A DNA stretch of 20,146 bases from a virus: IMG/VR virus record IMGVR_UViG_3300028194_000337, positions 1 through 20,146 of that record; one strand, given 5' to 3'. The notes under the pieces are model-generated. The model did no database searches and was not told the origin of the DNA. It was given only the letters and a program-made list of their open reading frames with translations. Position numbers and translations under genes: made by a program. The first letter of the stretch is position 1; the number at the start of each line of letters is the position of its first letter. This document shows positions 1-5,759 of this stretch, piece by piece.

Positions 1-1477
1 TCGGATCGTCAGCACAAACCCTCTGAACAAATGATTTGAAATCATTGTCAACCGTTTCGGATTCCATAAAATTCCGCTTGATTATTTGATCGTCCCAAAT
101 GTAACCGTCGCAATCAATAAATTCAAGCAATTTTTTATTGTCTTTTTGAACCTCAACAACACCGTTTTGATAATAAAGAAAACATTTGTCTTTCGTGTCC
201 TGGATCATTTCAAGATCGATCGAATCCAAAAAAGACAAATATAAATCTTGAAAGTACTTTGTTGATGACGCAAGAAAGTTCCAAATTTTCAATTCCTCTT
301 TGTCAAAAAGATAATTCAAAACAAAATCTTTAATTTTTTGCGCTGAAGACGTTTTCACGATATTCGAACTAATATGAACGAAAACTGGCGAATCGGCTTT
401 TTCTGGATAGTACTTATAGAAACCCGACGTTTCCAAAAAGTGTTTGAATAATATGTTGTCAATCACAATCCTTTGACCCGTCTTCCCTTCAATGATTTGC
501 CAAAATACAATTTCCGTTGAATTCTCTTTGATATGTTTGATCGTTTCATCGTCAACGGTTGGTGTCGCTTTTTTTATTTCTTCAGCCGAAACGCCTTTTT
601 TTACTTGCAATTCAATTTTTCTGAATGTGTCGCGGTCTTCAAAATACTTTGTCCCGTGTTCGTTTCGTTTCTTGTATGCTGAACGAATTGTTGTTGTGAT
701 TTCGTGATCTTTCATTGCACCGCGAACCACGTCATGCATGATAATTGATTCCGCAATGTTTTGATTGATTCCGTAATTGTTTAACGCTGAAGCCAAAATG
801 AATAAGTTGTTGTTTCGGTTTCCGTCAACAAGTCCATATTCACGATTCCACCAAACAAGAAGCCGATCGGAAATTTGCTTTGTGTCTTGAAGAATGATTT
901 GCGGTTCGCGTTCAAAAAATGAATAGCCTTGTTCGGAATGTTTTTTTGTCCATTCCTTTGAATCGTTATTGATGAAAATTGTTGGATCATAAGATTCGTA
1001 ACAAACGCGAGAAACATTTTTGCAAGACGTGTCAAAAAATTCACAATCAAAATGTTTTTCCAATGCGGTGAAATAAAGTTTGTGTTCTTCCTTGTCGCAT
1101 TTCGGAATCTTGACAATCATTTTCAACCCGTTTCCGCTTGGTGACGTGAAGACCGCCATTGTAAATTCGGACGCTTCCAAAGTATCGCGCCACGTTTGAA
1201 AAATGTCATCGTCTGGAAACCCGTCGAAATCAAGACAAATCAAACCCGAATGTTCTTCAAGTGCGTCATCTTTTCGTTGGTTGAATTTGCCCGAAAACAA
1301 GAAACAAGGTAGTTTCTTTTTTAGATCGTTTCGTTTTTCTTTGTCGGTTTCGTTTCGGATTGATTCCAAAAGTTCTTTTGATGAACCGTTTTTGATTCTT
1401 GTGAAGACCCGTTCCACATCTAAGTGAAACGCCCCACATTTCGGATTGAATAAATCCTTGTAACAAGTTATAGTCAT
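1..1477 (-). CDS. Primase(-helicase), BT4734/VirE-N-like N-terminus, 3' end beyond the window
   Basis: An open frame runs from ATG at 1477 to the left edge without a stop (492 codons), and an in-frame TAA lies just upstream of the ATG, so the start is firm and the C-terminus is cut off. Residues 1-170 look like a BT4734/VirE N-terminal (archaeo-eukaryotic primase-like) domain: LDFDGF at 82-87 gives a DxD metal motif, SPSGNGLK at 112-119 the second motif, and a D...K..SRVCYESYDP stretch at about 149-165 the third. GNRNNNLFILASAL at 219-232 resembles a primase C-terminal (PriCT) helical domain. The last residues, FKSFVQRVCADDP, resemble the lead-in to the ATPase/helicase part of phage primase-helicases, which would lie outside the window. 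It probably primes phage DNA synthesis. It follows the DnaA-like gene across a 250-bp non-coding gap. The fold and polarity are confident; the helicase half is inferred. Confidence 0.85.
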   Translation of the reverse strand, partial: MTITCYKDLFNPKCGAFHLDVERVFTRIKNGSSKELLESIRNETDKEKRNDLKKKLPCFLFSGKFNQRKDDALEEHSGLICLDFDGFPDDDIFQTWRDTLEASEFTMAVFTSPSGNGLKMIVKIPKCDKEEHKLYFTALEKHFDCEFFDTSCKNVSRVCYESYDPTIFINNDSKEWTKKHSEQGYSFFEREPQIILQDTKQISDRLLVWWNREYGLVDGNRNNNLFILASALNNYGINQNIAESIIMHDVVRGAMKDHEITTTIRSAYKKRNEHGTKYFEDRDTFRKIELQVKKGVSAEEIKKATPTVDDETIKHIKENSTEIVFWQIIEGKTGQRIVIDNILFKHFLETSGFYKYYPEKADSPVFVHISSNIVKTSSAQKIKDFVLNYLFDKEELKIWNFLASSTKYFQDLYLSFLDSIDLEMIQDTKDKCFLYYQNGVVEVQKDNKKLLEFIDCDGYIWDDQIIKRNFMESETVDNDFKSFVQRVCADDP

Positions 1478-1727
1478 ATTAATTTAAAGTTGCGGTTTTA
1501 AATATAATGTTTTTTTATTGATTTGTGACGCTTGCATTCTGTTTGTGACGGGTTGTTGACGCTTAAACTTTTAAAGTATCACTTCAATCCGTCTGGTCTT
1601 AACTGTCTATTATTTACTTCTTTATATTATTATTTTCTATTTTGACGGCTAAAAAAAAGAAAAAGAATAAAAAAGAAAAAAGAAAAACAATAAATATAAA
1701 GCTAATAAGGGAATAAGCGTCAATGCG
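1478..1727. other. Candidate replication origin / regulatory gap with TGACG repeats and A-rich tract
   Basis: This 250-bp stretch holds no gene. It contains TGACG at 1526, 1546, 1557 and 1643, and the inverse CGTCA at 1718 and 1726. The 9-mer TTTGTGACG occurs exactly twice, 20 bp apart (1522, 1542). TTGACGCTT (1556-1564) has an exact inverted copy at 1715-1723. Between them is an almost pure A/G tract (1651-1690), which could melt easily. Repeats plus an easily melted tract, placed between a DnaA-domain gene and the primase gene, fit an iteron-type origin. They could instead be an operator for the primase gene. No TAnnTTTG promoter box or terminator was found here. Confidence 0.45.
1522..1564. 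repeat. Cluster of three TGACG direct repeats
   Basis: TTTGTGACG at 1522-1530 and 1542-1550 is exact, with 20-bp periodicity (about two helical turns). TTGACGCTT at 1556-1564 shares TGACGCTT with the first copy (1526-1533). Further TGACG units lie at 1643-1647 and, inverted, at 1718-1722 and 1726-1730. These are probable protein-binding sites; the binding protein is unknown. Confidence 0.5.
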
Positions 1728-2150
1728 TCATTTTGTTAATTCTTGATTGATCTTTTCCAGGAATTCCATTGTTGGAGGAAAACACGTGTCAACATCGTTT
1801 TGAATCTTTTTATTGGAGTGCGTCACGGTTGAATGATTAATTTTCATAAAATCACCGATCGCGTTGTTTGACAAACTTGTATTTTTTCGCGCATAATGAC
1901 AAAACATTTGACGAACCCAAAGAACTTGACGGTCTTTCGACGTTCTTATACTTTCGCGGTCGATTTTAGCGACTTTCGAGAATGTTCCAAGTATTGACAC
2001 TAAACTATTGTTTGAATGCTTTAGATCGCGTTCTTTCATCAACAAACCGTGTGCATCTTCAAAGTTCAAACCCCTTGTTGCTAATAAATGGATCAAGCGC
2101 AAATCAGATTTTGTATAAATCCCGCTGATCACTTTGTTTCTTTTACTCAT
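1728..2150 (-). CDS. DnaA domain IV-like DNA-binding protein
   Basis: A 140-aa protein whose C-terminal half resembles the DNA-binding domain IV of DnaA. The frame has VRQMFCHYARKNTSLSNNAI at 79-98, followed by IGDFMKINHSTVTHSNKKI at 98-116. This matches the DnaA signature, in which an 'IG..F..RDHSTV' helix-turn-helix precedes 'A..KI'. The HST core (106-108), which contacts DNA bases in DnaA, is intact. The N-terminal half has no AAA+ ATPase motifs, so this is not a full initiator. It may recruit host machinery to the phage origin or act as a regulator. The gene lies directly before the repeat-bearing gap and the primase gene, which fits an origin-binding role. Its TGA stop overlaps one CGTCA repeat. 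The family call is strong; the role is inferred. Confidence 0.8.
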   Translation of the reverse strand: MSKRNKVISGIYTKSDLRLIHLLATRGLNFEDAHGLLMKERDLKHSNNSLVSILGTFSKVAKIDRESIRTSKDRQVLWVRQMFCHYARKNTSLSNNAIGDFMKINHSTVTHSNKKIQNDVDTCFPPTMEFLEKINQELTK

Positions 2151-2162
2151 TTTTTTATAAAA

Positions 2163-2501
2163 TTAAATTATCACAAACATTCTTTTCACCAAATCCAACG
2201 AATGATGGTATTTGTATTTCCTATTAAACAACATTTTGATATTTGTCTTTCCAGAATGTTTCGTAAAGATTTGCGAAGACTTAATTTGTCTTTGAAACCC
2301 ACCTTTAACGATAACAACGCCGTCTTTGATGTCAGCTGGAAAGATTGGATCGAAACGGATTGACATCACGTCAGCCGTTTCACCAATTACACCTTCAATC
2401 AATCCGATCATTTCTTGTTTGATTTCGCCTTCTTTTAAGTTTGCGACAAAAACAACATCGCCTGGAAGCGGTTTTTGGTTTTTTATGTTAGAATGTATCA
2501 T
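2163..2501 (-). CDS. Hypothetical phage protein, replication/recombination module
   Basis: 112 aa from ATG at 2501. The frame can be extended to a TTG at 2534, but ATG at 2501 gives a 14-nt overlap with the exonuclease gene, like the other junctions here, and was preferred. The N-terminal two-thirds reads as a small beta-barrel-like domain (PLPGDVVFVANLKEGE, then alternating hydrophobic strands with EGVIGETADVMSIRF and GVVIVKGGF). The C-terminus is basic (KTNIKMLFNRKYKYHH). No family was recognised. Its place between the exonuclease and the DnaA-like gene suggests a DNA-metabolism role, but nothing in the sequence proves it. Confidence 0.7.
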   Translation of the reverse strand: MIHSNIKNQKPLPGDVVFVANLKEGEIKQEMIGLIEGVIGETADVMSIRFDPIFPADIKDGVVIVKGGFQRQIKSSQIFTKHSGKTNIKMLFNRKYKYHHSLDLVKRMFVII

Positions 2502-3111
2502 TTGCAATTCCTTCGTTTGTGTTAACTTTTTCAATAAATTTCAACAATTTGTTTTTGAATTCGTTTATTTCGTTGCTCCAATCTTCGCGCGTCACCGTTA
2601 TAATGTGAAGCGGTCGCGCCGTGAATCTTGGATCGTATGAAACAAAATACATCGTTTCAATCGTGTCCACTATTGTAAAATAATGTAAAAGTTGTTGTTT
2701 GTATTCAGCGGGAACGCGGTTTGTTATAATGTATTCAATATGTTTTTTTGAATCTGGACACTTTACTTCAACACCCGCCAACGGATTTTCTTGATCCATG
2801 ATCAAACCGTCGGGCGACAAATGGCAATTCGGAAAGTTTTCGTTTGTTACCATTCCGAAATGTTCAACATCAAGTTCCATGAAGTCGCGAAATTCAGCGA
2901 TTGCGATTGGTTCAAGATCAATTCCCCTTTGCATCGCTTCCGAAACAAATGAATCTTGGATCATTCCCGTCCCACGTTCAGCAATCAATTCATACATTAA
3001 ACTTGTATTTGTAGACGAAACAACTTTTTTCGCCCGTGTTCCTCCAATTGAACCTTGTCTGATTTGAAACCAATCTTCGGTTCTTTGCTCTAAGTTTTTA
3101 TGCAATTTCAT
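2488..3111 (-). CDS. YqaJ/lambda-exonuclease family recombination nuclease
   Basis: A 207-aa PD-(D/E)XK nuclease of the YqaJ/lambda Exo type. Motifs appear in order: RTEDWFQIRQGSIGGT at 10-25 (the usual R...W...R.G.IG.S start), GIDLEP at 63-68 (first acidic residue E67), LSPDG at 98-102 (D101), GVEVKCP at 113-119 (E115 and K117, the ExK pair), and PAEYKQQLLHY at 134-144 with the conserved Gln near 139-140. Length is normal for the family. Such enzymes resect one strand of dsDNA ends so that an annealing protein can pair the exposed single strand, supporting phage recombination and concatemer formation. The start overlaps the end of the 164-aa gene by 14 nt, suggesting coupled translation. No RecT/Erf-type annealing protein is visible in this window. 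Confidence 0.93.
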   Translation of the reverse strand: MKLHKNLEQRTEDWFQIRQGSIGGTRAKKVVSSTNTSLMYELIAERGTGMIQDSFVSEAMQRGIDLEPIAIAEFRDFMELDVEHFGMVTNENFPNCHLSPDGLIMDQENPLAGVEVKCPDSKKHIEYIITNRVPAEYKQQLLHYFTIVDTIETMYFVSYDPRFTARPLHIITVTREDWSNEINEFKNKLLKFIEKVNTNEGIANDTF

Positions 3112-3592
3112 TTTTCATGTTGTTTTTGGCGGTTAATACTTCTTTGTTGTTTCTTTCGTCGTTCGTCAATTCTTTCCAGACTTTTTTCATTTCGTCAAGA
3201 TCAAGACAAGATTCGATTCTTGCGATTGCTTCCGTTGGATCGATTTCAACTTTTGGTTTATATGCTCTAATTCGAAGCGCGTCAGTTGTTTCACCAAACG
3301 CCGTCACTTTTTCAGTTCCAAGAACAATTTGTTTTCCGATCCATTCTTCAACGTACGGTGTTCCGTGAACCGTTTGGATCATTTTTGCGTTGGTCTTGTT
3401 TAAAATCATTCCCTTTGCGTCTTCCTCGAAATAACAAACCATGCAAGATTCATCGCGTCCAGATTGACCCTTGACCATTTCTTGTTGTGTTCCTTTGATT
3501 GTCAATGTCCAATCTTCACCGTTTTCCAATGAATATGCTCCAAGATATTCGTAATTGTGCATTGTCTTCCAATGCGTCTTCGTGTTTTCCAT
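3098..3592 (-). CDS. Conserved phage protein paired with the exonuclease (possible ssDNA-binding/annealing partner)
   Basis: A 164-aa protein of a type I recognise from phages of Bacteroidota but cannot assign to a named family. The first ~115 residues are beta-rich, with conserved-looking stretches such as THWKTMHNYEYLGAYSL (5-21), LTIKGTQQEMVKG (30-42), MILNKTNAKMIQ (62-73) and GTPYVEEWIGKQIVLGTEKV (76-95), which could form an OB-like barrel. Residues 115-164 are charged and helical. It is the first gene after the promoter at 3651-3682 and overlaps the nuclease gene by 14 nt. The tight pairing with a lambda-type exonuclease suggests a partner that binds or anneals single-stranded DNA. That role is inferred from context only. 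Confidence 0.85.
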   Translation of the reverse strand: MENTKTHWKTMHNYEYLGAYSLENGEDWTLTIKGTQQEMVKGQSGRDESCMVCYFEEDAKGMILNKTNAKMIQTVHGTPYVEEWIGKQIVLGTEKVTAFGETTDALRIRAYKPKVEIDPTEAIARIESCLDLDEMKKVWKELTNDERNNKEVLTAKNNMKNEIA

Positions 3593-3650
3593 TTTAAGTT
3601 GCGTTTAAAATTAGTAATAAAATAAAAGTAATTATAAATATGTTACTGAA

Positions 3651-3682
3651 CAAAATTATATAATTGTTTTTTTAAATTTCAA
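3651..3682 (-). promoter_or_regulatory. Bacteroidota-type promoter for the recombination/replication genes
   Basis: On the minus strand TAATTTTG (3658-3651) matches the -7 form TAnnTTTG, with TTG at 3682-3680 and a 21-nt spacer. It lies in a 79-bp AT-rich gap about 60 nt upstream of the 164-aa gene. The 19 bases around the -7 box (3644-3662) match the upstream early promoter (4611-4629) at 18 positions, which argues for function and shared control. Confidence 0.65.
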
Positions 3683-3869
3683 TTTCAGTTCCGTTCGATT
3701 TGCGGACAATTATTGTTGCGTCGCATAGTTCACAAAACTTTTTAAATTCCGACAATTGAATTGTTTCATCGCGGACCGTCCTATGAAATGCGGTTGCGTG
3801 TTTTCGCAATTGTTCCGCGATTGAATCAACCGTGTTCGGTTCAGCTATTTTGTTGAATTGTTTTTTCAT
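3672..3869 (-). CDS. Hypothetical small early protein
   Basis: A 65-aa soluble protein starting at ATG 3869, 10 nt after the stop of the preceding 59-aa gene. The first two-thirds looks helical and basic (DSIAEQLRKHATAFHRTVRD, residues 15-34), then FKKFCELCDATIIVRKSNGTE has two cysteines three residues apart (C46, C49) and ends in beta-like segments. No family was recognised. The -33 element of the downstream promoter lies within its last codons, so it ends an early operon read from the promoter near 4618. Confidence 0.65.
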   Translation of the reverse strand: MKKQFNKIAEPNTVDSIAEQLRKHATAFHRTVRDETIQLSEFKKFCELCDATIIVRKSNGTEIEI

Positions 3870-3879
3870 GTTTTTTTGT

Positions 3880-4059
3880 TTAGGTCAATGAACTGTCAAG
3901 ACTATTACTGTAAAGAATGCACGAATTGTTTTCGTGATCAATTACAACCGTGTCGATTGCCAGACAAACACGGTTCAAATCTTTGGTTTCTATTTTTGTT
4001 TTTCCTCTTTGCCACTTGTTAAAAGTCTTCAATATCTCAATTGCTTCTTTCAGTTCCAT
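3880..4059 (-). CDS. Small phage protein of the 'AIEIL...N.W.RG' type
   Basis: A 59-aa frame from ATG at 4059 to TAA at 3880-3882. It begins MELKEAIEILKTFNKWQRGK and continues with VCLAIDTVVIDHENN. This resembles a widespread class of very small phage proteins with an N-terminal 'AI..L...N.WRRG' helix and an 'AID.VI' segment; their function is unknown. Spacing fits an operon: 23 nt after the upstream 50-aa gene and 10 nt before the next one. The recognisable start motif makes it a confident gene despite its size. Confidence 0.75.
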   Translation of the reverse strand: MELKEAIEILKTFNKWQRGKTKIETKDLNRVCLAIDTVVIDHENNSCILYSNSLDSSLT

Positions 4060-4082
4060 TTGTTTTTCTGTGATGTGTTTAG

Positions 4083-4235
4083 TTAATGTTTTTTTAAGTC
4101 TTCAATTATTTTTTGATATTGTTCAATGATTTCATCTTTCGTTTTTGAAACTTCAATCCACCCTTGAATTGTTTTGTCCTGGTCATTGATGTGATTTTCT
4201 AAACCATCAATTTTGCTTTTTATATATATATCCAT
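4083..4235 (-). CDS. Small coiled-coil protein (50 aa)
   Basis: The reading frame is longer, but the upstream part is a shadow of the neighbouring 75-aa gene. The natural start is ATG at 4235, 10 nt after that gene's stop, giving MDIYIKSKIDGLENHINDQD and a 50-aa protein ending EIIEQYQKIIEDLKKH. Almost the whole chain is charged and heptad-like (I/L spacing at SKIDGLENHI and IIEQYQKIIEDL), so a short coiled coil is likely. No function is known. Confidence 0.6.
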   Translation of the reverse strand: MDIYIKSKIDGLENHINDQDKTIQGWIEVSKTKDEIIEQYQKIIEDLKKH

Positions 4236-4245
4236 TTTGTAAATT

Positions 4246-4473
4246 TTAAAGGTGTTGCATATTGTACCCGTCCCCAACCATTTCGTCAAGATCGTTATTT
4301 GTAATCGATGACCATCTTTCACAAATCTTTGTGACATCGCGTCCGTCAAGTTCGATCGTTTCGATTTCAAGTGTTGTCATCGGCGGTGTGAAATAATCAC
4401 CTTCACAATGGTCCATGTTGACGTGTGCGGTCAATTCTTTGTCATCTATATAAATAATTATTTGAATATCCAT
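4246..4473 (-). CDS. Hypothetical acidic early protein
   Basis: A 75-aa protein with a strongly acidic composition (DIQIIIYIDDKELTAHVNMD, then TTLEIETIELDGRDVTK and ITNNDLDEMVGDGY). It looks like a small alpha/beta fold and has no membrane segment. It is the first clear gene of the early operon downstream of the promoter at 4618-4646. Its ATG is preceded by the leader TTTAAACGCAATTAAA, which is also found in similar form before two other starts. No family was recognised; small acidic early phage proteins can be host-takeover or DNA-mimic factors, but nothing here proves that. Confidence 0.7.
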   Translation of the reverse strand: MDIQIIIYIDDKELTAHVNMDHCEGDYFTPPMTTLEIETIELDGRDVTKICERWSSITNNDLDEMVGDGYNMQHL

Positions 4474-4484
4474 TTTAATTGCGT

Positions 4485-4577
4485 TTAAATATTACTAAAA
4501 ATAAAATACATGATCATTGTCGCGAAAATTAACTTTGCGATTCTGTTTTCCGTTTCTTGTTCTTTTCTTGTCTTCAT
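4485..4577 (-). CDS. Possible 30-aa membrane peptide
   Basis: A short frame from ATG at 4577 to TAA at 4485-4487. It encodes a charged N-terminus (MKTRKEQETENR) followed by one hydrophobic stretch (IAKLIFATMIMYFIFSNI). It begins about 40 nt after the -7 box of the candidate promoter and ends 11 nt before the next gene, which is what a first gene of the operon would do. The ATG follows AAACGC, like other starts here. It may be a chance frame in the leader; the amphipathic-plus-TM layout is the main argument for it. Confidence 0.35.
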   Translation of the reverse strand: MKTRKEQETENRIAKLIFATMIMYFIFSNI

Positions 4578-4617
4578 AGCGTTTTTTTTTAAAGATAATG
4601 ATAATTAATATACTGAA
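4578..4617 (-). other. Early operon leader
   Basis: This short AT-rich stretch between the -7 box (4618) and the possible 30-aa peptide holds the likely transcription start and the shared core bases TTCAGTA (4617-4611). No structure of note is seen. Confidence 0.4.
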
Positions 4618-4646
4618 CAAATTTATATACCAATAAAATAAAACAA
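4618..4646 (-). promoter_or_regulatory. Bacteroidota-type promoter for the early operon
   Basis: TAAATTTG at 4625-4618 (minus strand) matches TAnnTTTG, with TTG at 4646-4644 and an 18-nt spacer. The -33 element lies inside the T tract of the upstream terminator, so the unit boundary is very compact. The core 4611-4629 is identical at 18 of 19 positions to the promoter core at 3644-3662. Confidence 0.65.
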
Positions 4647-4673
4647 AAAAAAGCCACCCCATAAAGGATGGCT
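4643..4673 (-). terminator. Intrinsic terminator ending the late/lysis transcript
   Basis: On the minus strand AGCCATCC pairs with GGGTGGCT (4673-4652) in an 8-bp stem with one G-U wobble and a 6-nt loop (TTTATG), followed at once by eight Ts. On the plus strand the same position would be an A-C mismatch, which supports the minus-strand direction. It lies 36 nt past the last lysis gene. Confidence 0.85.
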
Positions 4674-4708
4674 AGTAAAACGCAACTTTAACCCACTAAG
4701 AAAACAGA

Positions 4709-4921
4709 CTAAATAAGTAAGTCGATCAATTGAACGACCATTTCTTTTGGGATGACCCCACAAATTAACAAGACCGCGATAATTATCAAAACCGCGATTT
4801 TGTATTTCATTTTTATTATTCTTTTTTCTTTGACACCTTCAGCAACTTCGCCAACAATTTTGTTTGTTGTTTCTTTGCTGAAAAGATTCTTTGTTAATTT
4901 TATTAATCCAAGTAATTTCAT
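4709..4921 (-). CDS. Small one-TM membrane protein, possible holin/lysis accessory
   Basis: A 70-aa protein with a basic amphipathic first half (LIKLTKNLFSKETTNK, then GVKEKRIIKMKYK) and one strong membrane segment at about 41-58 (IAVLIIIAVLLICGVIP), followed by a short amphipathic tail (MVVQLIDLLI). It begins 4 nt after the endolysin stop and is the last gene before the terminator. Its position beside the endolysin suggests a lysis role (holin, pinholin or antiholin). It lacks the lipobox or long periplasmic coiled coil expected of a spanin. Confidence 0.7.
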   Translation of the reverse strand: MKLLGLIKLTKNLFSKETTNKIVGEVAEGVKEKRIIKMKYKIAVLIIIAVLLICGVIPKEMVVQLIDLLI

Positions 4922-4925
4922 TTTA

Positions 4926-5351
4926 TTATTTTATTTGGTAATGTGGACAATCCCGCCATGATGACCAATTTCCGCCCCATGAAATTTTCACGCCTTCCAA
5001 CGCTCCCGCCTCAAGAATAACCGACGCAACTTTGTAAAAAAGAAAATCTTGTTCGATTGATGGCATTTCGTAAAAGTTGATCCCTTTAATGTATGGAATC
5101 ACGTCAATCGCTAAACCGCTTTGATGCTCCGACTTTTTTTCAAACCCGTCGCATTTTGAAACACCATCCGAAAACAAATCGTTTTGTTGATCGGCGGTTC
5201 TTATTCCCCCCATCCAGGGAATAGTCATGTCAATCCCGTCTTTCTTGCGTGACATTATTCGAATCGCGCGAAACAATACCCGAATGATTCGAGGATCAAC
5301 CCCGTCCATTCTTTTGATACTTGTTTGACCCCATTGAAAATTTTTCGACAT
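4926..5351 (-). CDS. Endolysin, M15-family zinc peptidase
   Basis: A 141-aa D-Ala-D-Ala carboxypeptidase-like/L-Ala-D-Glu endopeptidase-type enzyme. Family features: GGIRTADQQ at 48-56 (conserved Arg and Gln), SEHQSGLAID at 74-83 (zinc ligands H76 and D83), and WGGNWSSWRDCPHYQ at 125-139 (catalytic acid D134 and third zinc ligand H137 in the D-x-P-H motif). Length is typical of single-domain phage M15 endolysins. There is no signal peptide or cell-wall-binding domain, so export would depend on a holin. Candidate holin genes flank it on both sides. It would cut peptidoglycan stem peptides at the end of infection; which bond it cuts cannot be told from sequence alone. Confidence 0.93.
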   Translation of the reverse strand: MSKNFQWGQTSIKRMDGVDPRIIRVLFRAIRIMSRKKDGIDMTIPWMGGIRTADQQNDLFSDGVSKCDGFEKKSEHQSGLAIDVIPYIKGINFYEMPSIEQDFLFYKVASVILEAGALEGVKISWGGNWSSWRDCPHYQIK

Positions 5352-5379
5352 ATAGTAAATTTAATAAAATAAAACTAAT

Positions 5380-5661
5380 TTATTTCTTTTTTCTTTTTTT
5401 ATTGAAGAAACGCCAGAAAACAAAAATTGATGTTCCGATCGATAAGAATGAATTGATCATTGAAAAAAACTTGTCCGTTTGATCGATCATTGTTGGTGAC
5501 GAAGCCTTGATTGATACGTTCACGGTCGGCAAAGAATCGGAAACAAAAAGAAAAAAACATTGAACCCCCTCGAATTGAAAGAATAAACCAATCGACAAGG
5601 CAAGTAAAGAAATGAATTCTTCTGAATATGATTGTATCAACTCAATAAAACTTTCCTTCAT
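5380..5661 (-). CDS. Two-TM holin-like protein
   Basis: 93 aa from ATG at 5661 (MKESFIELIQSYSEEFISLL). An in-frame ATG at 5682 would give 100 aa, but the candidate -7 box (5692-5685) lies only 2 nt before it, so the internal start fits the promoter better. Hydrophobic segments lie at about 17-41 (ISLLALSIGLFFQFEGVQCF and on) and 67-84 (INSFLSIGTSIFVFWRFF), with an intervening polar stretch, and the C-terminus is very basic (NKKRKKK). Two membrane helices with a highly charged tail, next to an endolysin gene, fit a class II holin. No homologue was recognised by sequence. Confidence 0.65.
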   Translation of the reverse strand: MKESFIELIQSYSEEFISLLALSIGLFFQFEGVQCFFLFVSDSLPTVNVSIKASSPTMIDQTDKFFSMINSFLSIGTSIFVFWRFFNKKRKKK

Positions 5662-5684
5662 TTCTTGTGATCTTTCTCGCATAA

Positions 5685-5716
5685 CAAATATAAATGATTT
5701 TTATTAATTTATACAA
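5685..5716 (-). promoter_or_regulatory. Candidate promoter for the lysis cassette
   Basis: TATATTTG at 5692-5685 (minus strand) fits TAnnTTTG, with TTG at 5716-5714 and a 21-nt spacer, in a 77-bp AT-rich gap before the holin-like gene. It would give lysis genes their own transcription inside the long late operon. It lacks the extended core shared by the two early promoters, so it may respond to different control. Confidence 0.5.
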
Positions 5717-5759
5717 CAACAAACACGAATCAACAATAAATGATATACTAAAAATTTAC

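Noticed and set aside
781-1116. 111-aa minus-strand frame
   Set aside because: It lies inside the 492-codon open primase frame, which has recognisable motifs; this frame has none and is a shadow.
1649-1700. T-rich transcript stretch as an intrinsic terminator after the DnaA-like gene
   Set aside because: There is a poly-pyrimidine run on the minus strand but no convincing GC-rich hairpin just before it.
4083-4370. 95-aa version of the 50-aa coiled-coil gene
   Set aside because: Its first 45 residues overlap the 75-aa gene in another frame and look like a shadow; the ATG at 4235 fits the operon spacing.
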